In this document: positions 1 to 5,558 of the stretch, piece by piece
Layout: each line of letters starts with the position of its first letter
Position numbering within the stretch: the stretch's first letter is position 1
Source: JBBIVP01 sp037439705 [NCBI: bacterium]
GTDB lineage: Bacteria; JBBIVP01
DNA: 7,632 nucleotides
NCBI GenBank assembly: GCA_037439705.1
Contig: JBBIVP010000107.1
Coordinates: forward strand, 1 to 7,632
Reading direction: 5' to 3'
The notes under the pieces: generated by a model
Told to the model about the DNA's origin: nothing
Seen by the model: the letters and a program-made list of their open reading frames with translations, nothing else
Databases searched by the model: none
Translations under genes and position numbers: made by a program

Positions 1-2
1 AG

Positions 3-83
3 TTTTTCAAAGAGACAGCGAGAATCCTTGCAAAGATGGATGAAAGGGCTGAAGAAAGGCATCGGGAACTGCTTGGAAGGTAA
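3..83 (+). CDS. C-terminal end of an unidentified protein (5' end outside window)
   Basis: Reading frame 3 is open from the window edge to a TAA at 81-83 and encodes 26 residues ending in HRELLGR. The segment is rich in Glu, Arg and Lys and looks like one amphipathic helix, as is common at the C-terminus of a cytoplasmic protein. The frame with the window's first base also stays open to about 102, but it gives a less protein-like, more basic sequence, and the third frame stops early. Too little is visible to assign a family. The gene ends 278 bases before the next one and is therefore probably a separate transcription unit. Confidence 0.5.
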   Translation, partial: FFKETARILAKMDERAEERHRELLGR

Positions 84-146
84 AAAACTTATAGTAATAT
101 AAAATCCACCATAGTAGATAAATATCACCTAAGTAGCAATGGTTTT

Positions 147-175
147 AGTTGTACTGAATATATAGAATTACAACT
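147..175. repeat. Short inverted repeat (7-base arms, 15-base loop)
   Basis: AGTTGTA at 147-153 is the exact reverse complement of TACAACT at 169-175. It lies in the non-coding gap between 84 and 361. No T-run follows, so it does not look like an intrinsic terminator. The stretch starting at 142 (GTTTTAG...) faintly recalls the start of some CRISPR repeats, but only one copy is present. Its function is unknown and it may be chance in AT-rich DNA. Confidence 0.25.
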
Positions 176-228
176 CTGTAAGTCCCCCATTTTATTTTTT
201 ATCTTTTTAGAGAACGAGATATGTTGGG

Positions 229-250
229 AATTGGAGCTTTTCATCCAATT
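229..250 (+). repeat. Hairpin-forming inverted repeat, possible weak terminator
   Basis: AATTGGA (229-235) pairs exactly with TCCAATT (244-250) around an 8-base loop, and two G-U pairs could extend the stem outward. After it comes an interrupted T-rich stretch (TTACCCCTTTT) rather than a clean T-run. It could terminate the upstream gene that ends at 83, but it lies about 145 bases downstream of that stop and the stem is AT-rich. The rest of 84-361 shows no coding potential and no tRNA-like element. Confidence 0.3.
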
Positions 251-325
251 TTACCCCTTTTAACTTAAATCTCCACCCCATTTCCCCCTGGTAACAATGT
301 CTATGTTCTTCTACAAAAATTTTTC

Positions 326-353
326 TTGACATGGACACCAAAATAATTATAAA
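326..353 (+). promoter_or_regulatory. Sigma70-type promoter for the ykgJ-like/trkH/ribF operon
   Basis: A perfect -35 box TTGACA (326-331) is followed after 16 bases by TATAAA (348-353), one mismatch from TATAAT. Transcription would start near 360-361, immediately before the GTG at 362. That leaves a leader of 0-2 bases if the GTG is the true start. An imperfect dyad, TGTCTATG (298-305) with CATGGACA (330-337), overlaps the -35 box and could be a regulator site; this is inference only. Confidence 0.65.
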
Positions 354-361
354 TTCAAAAA

Positions 362-643
362 GTGGAAGTATTAAATGAACTAAAAGGAAAAGTGAAAAGG
401 TGGGTATATTGTAATTTCAGAAAGAATACGACCATGGAACTTATAGGAAAAAGAAAAGGTGAGTGCCTTCAGTGCGGAAAATGCTGTGAGATACTTTTCA
501 GATGTCCATTTCTGTGGGTAAAAAATGGAAAAAAAAGATGCCTTATATATCACAATGGAAGACCAAAACAATGTATCTTTTTCCCAATTTTTCAGGAAGA
601 CCTGAAATCCGTTGATTACAGATGCGGATACAGATTTGAATAA
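362..643 (+). CDS. YkgJ-type cysteine-cluster protein (putative Zn/Fe-chelating domain)
   Basis: This small protein (93 residues from GTG) carries nine cysteines. They include the CxxCGxCC cluster at residues 35-42, then C48, C60, C71 and C88. The stretch CLIYHNGRPKQCIFFP (60-75) matches the family pattern C-x-I-Y-x-x-RP-x-x-C-x-x-F-P. This is the signature of the YkgJ/CxxCxxCC domain family, annotated as zinc- or iron-chelating; no precise biochemical role is established. Start choice is uncertain. GTG 362 has no Shine-Dalgarno but lies right at the predicted transcription start. ATG 434 (residue 25) has only a weak AGAAAG upstream and would still leave the whole cluster intact. The gene leads an apparent operon with the K+ transporter gene 5 bases downstream. 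It may be a metal-dependent accessory protein, but nothing in the sequence ties it to K+ transport. Confidence 0.8.
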   Translation: MEVLNELKGKVKRWVYCNFRKNTTMELIGKRKGECLQCGKCCEILFRCPFLWVKNGKKRCLIYHNGRPKQCIFFPIFQEDLKSVDYRCGYRFE

Positions 644-648
644 AACCA

Positions 649-1965
649 ATGTTCAGGAAAAATCCCTGGATTATATTTATTCTCTCTTATGTTATCTTGA
701 TTCTAATAGGCGCATTCCTGCTATTTTTACCATTTTCCCACTACGGAAAAATTTCGTTTACAGATGCTGTTTTTACTGCAACTTCTGCAGTAAGTGTAAC
801 CGGTCTGACAGTTCTTGATACGAGAAAGGACTTCACAAGAACAGGACAGATAATAATCCTAATTCTCATTCAGATAGGCGGGGTGGGCATAATGACCTTT
901 GTTATTGCCACAGCCATTCTTTTGAGGAGGAAACTGGGAATAGGAATAAAAGAAATAATGAGTGAAGAATATGTGGGAAAACTGGATGACCCGAGGAAAA
1001 TTATAAAGAGGGTCTTAATCTATACATTTTCCATTGAATTTTTTGGATTTCTCTTCATATTATTATCATTAAGAGGCTCAAATGTGGAATCAAAGGTATT
1101 TACCGCCATATTTCACTCCATTTCCGCGTTCTGTAATGCTGGATTCTCAACCTTCTCTGAAGGTCTTACAGGCTTTAAAAACAATTACTGGCTTTTACTC
1201 TCCTTCTCTATTCTTATATTCTTGGGAGGAATAGGTTTAATAACCGGTGAAGAAATTTTTGAGAGATTAATAAAAAGAAATAAACACCTTTCTCTTAATG
1301 CAAAAATTTCCTTATCCGGATCCGGAATCCTGATAACCATCGGGACAATTTTTATTTTTATTGGAGAGATAAAAAGGTGGAATGCCGGGATTTTTTCCTT
1401 GCTCATAAACTCATTCTTTCAGGCAGTTACTCCAAGAACAGCCGGTTTTAATTCAATGAAAATATCAGAAATAAGTGGACTTTCAGCCTTCATAATCTGG
1501 ATTCTGATGATAATTGGAACGAGCTCTGGTTCATGCGGGGGTGGAATGAAAGTGAACACAATTGGAACTATATTTTCATACATAAAAGGACGGTTAAGCG
1601 GTTTTAAGGATGCTTCTATATTCGGAAGAACAATAGGAAATGGAATTGTTGAAAAAGCAATTTCAATTTTTGCATTTTATATAACTGTTCTCCTTTCTGG
1701 CACCTTATTGTTGTTATGGATAGAATCTGAAAACCTGGCGGGAACCTCAATCTTTCCTGTAATTTTTGAAGCCACCTCCGCACTTGGCACAGTGGGACTC
1801 AGTTTTGGAATTACACCTAATTTAAGTACAGGTGGAAAAATTGTTATAATACTCTTAATGCTGATCGGGAAAATAGGTATTTATTCCTTCATATTTGGAT
1901 TTCTTATGAGAAAAAGAGAGGAAAAACACTATACATTCCCAAAAGAAGATATCCTGGTGGGATGA
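649..1965 (+). CDS. K+ uptake channel subunit, TrkH/KtrB family
   Basis: An integral membrane protein of 438 residues, close to KtrB (about 440) and shorter than E. coli TrkH (483). The superfamily has four M1-P-M2 repeats whose P-loops form the K+ filter. All four are visible: TSAVSVTGLT (45-54), SAFCNAGFS (159-167), AVTPRTAGFN (259-268) and SALGTVGLS (377-385), with the key glycines at about 52, 165, 266 and 383. The small-residue stretch GTSSGSCGGGMKV (290-302) matches the intramembrane gating loop of the third repeat. The C-terminus (YTFPKEDILVG) is KtrB-like. It imports K+, in known members with a cytoplasmic RCK-domain partner (KtrA/TrkA), which is not in this window. The ATG at 649 is the first start after an in-frame stop at 637-639. 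It lacks an obvious Shine-Dalgarno and probably depends on coupling to the gene 5 bases upstream. The stop overlaps the ribF start (ATGA). Confidence 0.93.
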   Translation: MFRKNPWIIFILSYVILILIGAFLLFLPFSHYGKISFTDAVFTATSAVSVTGLTVLDTRKDFTRTGQIIILILIQIGGVGIMTFVIATAILLRRKLGIGIKEIMSEEYVGKLDDPRKIIKRVLIYTFSIEFFGFLFILLSLRGSNVESKVFTAIFHSISAFCNAGFSTFSEGLTGFKNNYWLLLSFSILIFLGGIGLITGEEIFERLIKRNKHLSLNAKISLSGSGILITIGTIFIFIGEIKRWNAGIFSLLINSFFQAVTPRTAGFNSMKISEISGLSAFIIWILMIIGTSSGSCGGGMKVNTIGTIFSYIKGRLSGFKDASIFGRTIGNGIVEKAISIFAFYITVLLSGTLLLLWIESENLAGTSIFPVIFEATSALGTVGLSFGITPNLSTGGKIVIILLMLIGKIGIYSFIFGFLMRKREEKHYTFPKEDILVG

Positions 1966-2891
1966 AGGTTTATTTTGACACAGCTCCAGAGATTGAAGAA
2001 AAATCCTCATATGCTATTGGTGCTTTTGATGGAATTCACAGAGGACACAGGCTCATCCTTCAGGAATTGAAAAAATTAAAAGAAAAAGGATATATCCCGT
2101 CAATACTTTCATTCTTCCCTCATCCAGATGTTCTGTTAAGAAAAAAATTTGACCTGATATTTCCAGTAGAAGAAAGGATATGGCAGATAGAAAATGAAGG
2201 GATTGAAAAATTGGTCTTTTTAAAATTTGACAGAGAAATTGCTGAAATGGAACCCGAGGAATTTGTAAAGAAGGTTCTCAAAAAAGTTCTCAATGCAGAA
2301 TGGGTGATAACAGGAAGGAATTTCACATTCGGAAAAAGGGGAAAAGGAAATCCAGAACTTCTTATAAAATTGTGTTCAGAAAACGGAATAAATGCAAAAG
2401 TTGTAGAACTTCTCTCTCACAATGGAACACCGATAAGCAGTAGTTTGATAAGGGAAGAACTTAAAAAAGGAAATCTGGAAAGGGCAGAATTTCTTCTCGG
2501 GTACAACTACTACATAAGGGGAAGGGTAATCAAAGGCGATGGTCTCGGGAAAAAAATTGGATTTCCTACAGCGAACATTTATCCTTTCTGGAATGTGATA
2601 ATTCCAGATGGAGTTTATGCGGTAAGGTGTGAAATAGAAGGTAAGAAGGGTAAATTCATTGGAGCAATGAGTATTGGTCCGAGACCAACATTCAGCAAAA
2701 TGGAAAGGGTTATGGAGGTTTATATTATTGACTTCAAGGAGGATATATATTTCAGGGAGATTAAAATAGAGTTTTTGAAAAGGATAAGGGAGATTAAAAA
2801 ATTTGGAACCATTAAAGAACTAATAAATCAGATTGAAAGGGATGTGGAAGAAGTGAAAAGAGGATGGACAAAAATGTCAAAAATTGATTGA
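1962..2891 (+). CDS. ribF: Bifunctional riboflavin kinase / FMN adenylyltransferase
   Basis: A cytoplasmic enzyme that phosphorylates riboflavin to FMN and then adenylylates FMN to FAD. At 309 residues it has the usual bacterial RibF length. The N-terminal nucleotidyltransferase domain shows GAFDGIHRGH (20-29), FFPHP (51-55), GRNFTFGKRGKG (118-129) and SSSLIR (159-164). The C-terminal flavokinase domain shows the glycine-rich run ending in GFPTAN (200-205), GVYAV (217-221), GPRPTF (239-244) and the acidic residue of MEVYIIDF (E252 region). Both activities should be intact. The usual NIG of the flavokinase motif reads SIG here, a variant I recall from other phyla. The gene begins in an ATGA overlap with the K+ transporter gene and so is probably translationally coupled. 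Its stop codon lies inside the -35 box of the next promoter. No FMN riboswitch is visible. Confidence 0.95.
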   Translation: MKVYFDTAPEIEEKSSYAIGAFDGIHRGHRLILQELKKLKEKGYIPSILSFFPHPDVLLRKKFDLIFPVEERIWQIENEGIEKLVFLKFDREIAEMEPEEFVKKVLKKVLNAEWVITGRNFTFGKRGKGNPELLIKLCSENGINAKVVELLSHNGTPISSSLIREELKKGNLERAEFLLGYNYYIRGRVIKGDGLGKKIGFPTANIYPFWNVIIPDGVYAVRCEIEGKKGKFIGAMSIGPRPTFSKMERVMEVYIIDFKEDIYFREIKIEFLKRIREIKKFGTIKELINQIERDVEEVKRGWTKMSKID

Positions 2892-2893
2892 CA
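2875..2893. promoter_or_regulatory. Operator-like dyad over the -35 box of the 2924 gene
   Basis: TGTCAA (2875-2880) and TTGACA (2888-2893) form a perfect 6-base inverted repeat separated by 7 bases. The right arm is exactly the -35 hexamer of the promoter at 2888-2916. A dimeric repressor bound there would block polymerase. The left arm lies in the last codons of ribF. No matching -10 box is found for the left arm on the opposite strand, so it is not a divergent promoter. A chance match is possible. Confidence 0.35.
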
Positions 2894-2916
2894 AATAAAA
2901 TTTTAAAAATTATAAT
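2888..2916 (+). promoter_or_regulatory. Perfect-consensus sigma70 promoter upstream of the 2924 gene
   Basis: TTGACA (2888-2893), a 17-base AT-rich spacer, and TATAAT (2911-2916) match the housekeeping consensus at all 12 positions with optimal spacing. The expected transcription start is 2923-2924, the A of an ATG. The -35 box overlaps the ribF stop codon (2889-2891). The promoter gives the small gene its own, probably strong, transcription independent of the ribF operon and aims transcription at dapB's 3' end. Confidence 0.75.
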
Positions 2917-2923
2917 GTCTTAC

Positions 2924-3073
2924 ATGAAGAAAAGTGAAAAGAAAGAAGAGAATAAGAAGAAAAGGTTTAAAAAGCCGAGAATTTTAAGGGAGATGGATAT
3001 AGAAACAAGGGCCGGATATTGTGGGAGCACGGGAAAAATCACAATTCCTCCCTGCACAATTCAGTTTTCATAA
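2924..3073 (+). CDS. Unrecognised 49-residue Lys-rich protein with two cysteines
   Basis: I do not recognise this protein. From ATG 2924 it has a very basic, Lys/Glu-rich, probably disordered N-terminal half (residues 1-22). A short ordered-looking tail follows: an acidic DIE, then AGYCGSTGK (30-38), PPC (42-44) and the end TIQFS. The cysteines are residues 33 and 44. There is no signal peptide or membrane segment. The frame is open back to a TTG at 2888, but that codon and the ATG at 2915 lie inside the promoter boxes. If transcription starts at 2923-2924, the mRNA is leaderless from ATG 2924. ATG 2993 has a purine run directly abutting it, too close to be a ribosome site. It converges on dapB with 15 bases between the stops. 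A basic nucleic-acid-binding peptide, or a modified peptide with a charged leader and a Cys-bearing core, are guesses. It could also be a short RNA whose open frame is incidental. Confidence 0.5.
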   Translation: MKKSEKKEENKKKRFKKPRILREMDIETRAGYCGSTGKITIPPCTIQFS

Positions 3074-3088
3074 AAGGGGCTTTAACTC

Positions 3089-3868
3089 TTATACAGAAAA
3101 TATATCCCTCATAGTAAAGAGACCTTTATCTTTTTTTATTATCCATTTAGCACCTTCAATTGCTCCCCTTGCAAAGCAGTCTCTATTTAATGCACGATGG
3201 GTAATCTCTATCCTTTCACCATCAAGGATAAAAAATACTGTATGCTCTCCAACTATATCTCCTCCCCTCATAACCTGAAACCCTATTTCTTCCTGCTTTC
3301 TTTCGCCGGTAATTCCTTCCCTTGAAAATTTTGCAATTTCCTTTAATTTTTTCCCCCTTGCTTTTGCAATAATTTCACCAAGTTTCAGAGCGGTTCCACT
3401 CGGTGCATCTTTCTTATACCTGTGGTGGGCTTCAAATATCTCAACCTCCGCATAGAGTAAAAGTTGAGCCAGTTTTTCTACAAGAGAAAAAGTTATGTTT
3501 ACCCCCCTGCTCATATTTGGAGAAATGAGAATTGGAATTTTTTCGGAAGCGGATTTAAAGTATTCAAGTTCTTCCTGGGAAAATCCGGTGGTACCTACAA
3601 CAACTGGAATTTTTCTCTCAACAAAATGTGGAAGAAGGCTTAAAGATGCGGATTTGGTAGTAAAATCAATCGCCACATCCGCCTTTACATCAGGAAAAGG
3701 GGGAAATCCGTAAACCTTTATCTTTTTCTCACCAATTTCAAATTCTCCTTTCAGAGAAAGGGGATGGTCCTTCCTTTCCAGTCCTATAACTTCAAAACCA
3801 TCTTCAACAGCAATTGCAGATATTCTCCCCCCCATCCTTCCACCTATACCGCAAATAAGTGCCTTCAT
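3089..3868 (-). CDS. dapB: 4-hydroxy-tetrahydrodipicolinate reductase
   Basis: DapB reduces the DapA product with NAD(P)H to tetrahydrodipicolinate, the second committed step towards diaminopimelate and lysine. The 259 residues compare with 273 in E. coli. The Rossmann N-terminus has GIGGRMG (7-13), and LER (30-32) corresponds to the E. coli Glu/Arg pair near the cofactor ribose, consistent with NADH or NADPH use. VGTTG (91-95) and SPNMSRGVN (116-124) follow. The catalytic/substrate motif EAHHRYKKDAPSGTA is at 146-160, with the His pair at 148-149. RGGDIVGEHTV (201-211) completes the family pattern, so the enzyme should be active. The ATG at 3868 overlaps the dapA stop (ATGA), with AAGGA about 12 bases upstream. 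It is the last gene of the - strand operon. No terminator hairpin is evident after its stop at 3089. Confidence 0.96.
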   Translation of the reverse strand: MKALICGIGGRMGGRISAIAVEDGFEVIGLERKDHPLSLKGEFEIGEKKIKVYGFPPFPDVKADVAIDFTTKSASLSLLPHFVERKIPVVVGTTGFSQEELEYFKSASEKIPILISPNMSRGVNITFSLVEKLAQLLLYAEVEIFEAHHRYKKDAPSGTALKLGEIIAKARGKKLKEIAKFSREGITGERKQEEIGFQVMRGGDIVGEHTVFFILDGERIEITHRALNRDCFARGAIEGAKWIIKKDKGLFTMRDIFSV

Positions 3869-4740
3869 ATCTTTTTCATTTCCTTAAGAACTTCTTTAAT
3901 AAGATTCACTGTAGATTGAGATGGTTCAACAAGGGGAAGCCTAAATGAACCATCACAGAAACCCATAAATTTCAGCATGGTTTTTACAGGAATTGGGTTT
4001 GTTTCTATAAATAAAGCCTTGAAGAGCGGTAATAAATTATAATGAATTTCCCTCGCCCTTTTGTAATCTCCATTAATGGCGGATTTTATCATTTCTGACA
4101 TTTCCCCGGGTGCCACATTGCTGGTTGCAGAGATCGCTCCTTTTCCACCAACACTTATGAGAGGAAGTGTCAATACATCTTCCCCGGAAAGTACCGAGAA
4201 TTCGCTACCGGATTTTGAAATTATTTCGCATGCCTGAGAAATTGAACCCGATGCCTCTTTTATTCCCACTATATTTTTTATCTCGGAAAGCCTCTTTATT
4301 GTTTCAGGAAGAATATTCACCCCACTTCTTGATGGAATGTTATAAACAATAATTGGAATATCCACAGAAAGGGCTATTTCCTTGTAGTGCTGATATATTC
4401 CTTCCTGCGTTGGCTTGTTGTAATAGGGACATACCAGCAACACCCCATCTGCGCCTGCATCCTTTGCCATTTTTGTCAATTTTATGGTAGTGGCAGTAGA
4501 ATTCGTCCCAGTTCCGGGAATGACGAGTGCCTTTCTATTTATGAACTCCAAAGTTTTTTCTATTATCTTCTTCCTCTCCTCCTCCGTGAGTGTAGCGGAT
4601 TCTCCCGTAGTTCCGCATGGAACTACTCCCTTTGTTCCATTATCCAGCTGAAACTTTATCAACCTCTCAAGTGCTTCATAATCCACTTCTTTTCCGTTTT
4701 TGAAAGGTGTAATCAGTGCCACGAAACTTCCTTCAAACAT
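3865..4740 (-). CDS. dapA: 4-hydroxy-tetrahydrodipicolinate synthase
   Basis: DapA condenses pyruvate with aspartate semialdehyde, the entry step of the diaminopimelate/lysine branch. It is a class I aldolase-type TIM barrel of 291 residues (292 in E. coli) and aligns without gaps through the catalytic part. The Schiff-base lysine is K161 in GIKEASG, the triad residues are T44, Y133 and (from the dimer partner) Y107, and R138 is the substrate-binding arginine, all numbered as in E. coli. The lysine feedback site differs: S48, A49, N80 and Y106 are kept, but H53, H56 and E84 of E. coli are E53, R56 and T84. I infer reduced or absent lysine inhibition. The start ATG follows a strong Shine-Dalgarno, and the gene begins 2 bases after the GTPase gene. 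N-acetylneuraminate lyase and other DapA-like aldolases are unlikely because dapB is next to it. Confidence 0.96.
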   Translation of the reverse strand: MFEGSFVALITPFKNGKEVDYEALERLIKFQLDNGTKGVVPCGTTGESATLTEEERKKIIEKTLEFINRKALVIPGTGTNSTATTIKLTKMAKDAGADGVLLVCPYYNKPTQEGIYQHYKEIALSVDIPIIVYNIPSRSGVNILPETIKRLSEIKNIVGIKEASGSISQACEIISKSGSEFSVLSGEDVLTLPLISVGGKGAISATSNVAPGEMSEMIKSAINGDYKRAREIHYNLLPLFKALFIETNPIPVKTMLKFMGFCDGSFRLPLVEPSQSTVNLIKEVLKEMKKI

Positions 4741-4742
4741 TT

Positions 4743-5558
4743 TTAACCTCCTTCTTTTTCCTTAACAGAAAACCTAAATGAAACCTCTATTTCTTTCAAG
4801 GTATTTCCATCTTTATCTTTTAAACTTATTGGAATAATAATTTCACTGTCTTCACTGAGTTTTATCTCTCCTGTTGAAAGAAGTATTAAAGGCTTTTCCT
4901 CTATTTTTTTTACCTCTTCAACCTTTTGAACCGGAACCTGAACGAATACAGGTTTTTCTTCAAGTTTCACCTCAACTGACTCCTTTATTGCCCTCAAAAC
5001 CATCTTGCATATTGTTGTAAGGGTTTCAAGAACCCCTTTTCCCTTCGTGGCACAGGCTTCTATGTAAGGAGCATTGTATTTGTTCAACACTCTGTTGAGT
5101 TCTTCAACAGATGAAATATCAGGAATGTCTCTTTTATTAAACTGGAGAACATGGGGAATATCCTTAAGGCTCCTTTTATAAAATGCAAGATTTTCTTCAA
5201 GGTTTTCAAAACTTTCAATGTTCTGGGCGAATTTATCCCTTGAGGAATCCGCAACAAAAACGATTCCGTCCACATTTTTCAAAATGAGTTTCCTTGTAGC
5301 ATTGTAAAATACCTGCCCCGGAACTGTATAAACCTGAAACCTAGTTTTCATTCCTTTTACCTCTCCAAGTTCAATGGGAAGGAAGTCAAAGAAGAGAGTT
5401 CTGTCGGTCTGGGTGGCAAGAACTGTAAGTTTTCCCTTATGTTCGGGTTTCAATTTTCTGTATATGTAATGGATGTTTGTTGTTTTTCCGGAAAGCCCTG
5501 GTCCATAATAAACAATCTTCGCATTTACTTCGTTTGTTTTTTCATCAACAATAGGCAT
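4743..5558 (-). CDS. mglA: MglA-type Ras-like polarity GTPase with C-terminal extension
   Basis: A small GTPase of the MglA family, which marks a cell pole and directs motility or envelope machinery in Myxococcus and Thermus. The GTPase domain (1-195) has the P-loop GPGLSGKTTN (19-28), DRTLFFDFLP (52-61), YTVPGQ (77-82), NKRD (141-144) and ATKGKG (170-175). The family numbering is exact: G21, the intrinsic arginine finger R53 and Q82 sit at their Myxococcus/Thermus positions, so it should bind and hydrolyse GTP. Residues 196-271 are an addition not found in Myxococcus MglA (195 residues): a charged, Val/Lys/Glu-rich linker and then a tail predicted to be beta-rich (about 224-266). The cognate GAP MglB (Roadblock/LC7) is not in the window. 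The ATG abuts the upstream TAG with no gap and has AAGGAGGAG at 5568-5576. Two bases separate the gene from dapA, so they should be cotranscribed. Confidence 0.93.
   Translation of the reverse strand: MPIVDEKTNEVNAKIVYYGPGLSGKTTNIHYIYRKLKPEHKGKLTVLATQTDRTLFFDFLPIELGEVKGMKTRFQVYTVPGQVFYNATRKLILKNVDGIVFVADSSRDKFAQNIESFENLEENLAFYKRSLKDIPHVLQFNKRDIPDISSVEELNRVLNKYNAPYIEACATKGKGVLETLTTICKMVLRAIKESVEVKLEEKPVFVQVPVQKVEEVKKIEEKPLILLSTGEIKLSEDSEIIIPISLKDKDGNTLKEIEVSFRFSVKEKEGG
4746..4753 (-). promoter_or_regulatory. Strong Shine-Dalgarno of dapA
   Basis: On the - strand the bases AAGGAGGT lie 5 bases before the dapA ATG and overlap the last codons of the GTPase gene. The site fixes the dapA start at 4740 and indicates efficient independent initiation inside the operon. 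By contrast, the + strand genes in this window mostly lack such sites. Confidence 0.8.

Noticed and set aside
142-177. GTTTTAG-led, roughly 36-base element with inverted ends, looking like a CRISPR repeat
   Set aside because: Only one copy is present, with no spacer-repeat periodicity and no cas gene. A 7-base dyad in AT-rich DNA is weak evidence.
331-378. Short ORF starting at ATG 331 (15 codons)
   Set aside because: The ATG overlaps the -35 box of the promoter, so it would not be transcribed from it, and the peptide shows no protein-like features.
612-818. 68-codon + strand ORF overlapping the K+ transporter start
   Set aside because: It is out of frame with the clear TrkH/KtrB coding sequence and its translation has no family signature; it is a shadow frame.
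2993-3073. ATG 2993 as the start of the small protein
   Set aside because: The purine run AAGGGAG directly abuts the ATG, leaving no room for Shine-Dalgarno pairing, and it would discard the upstream ORF aligned with the strong promoter.
4387-4746. 119-codon + strand ORF opposite dapA
   Set aside because: It is antisense to a gap-free DapA match, and its Cys/Ser/Leu/Phe-rich translation is typical of a complement-strand shadow.
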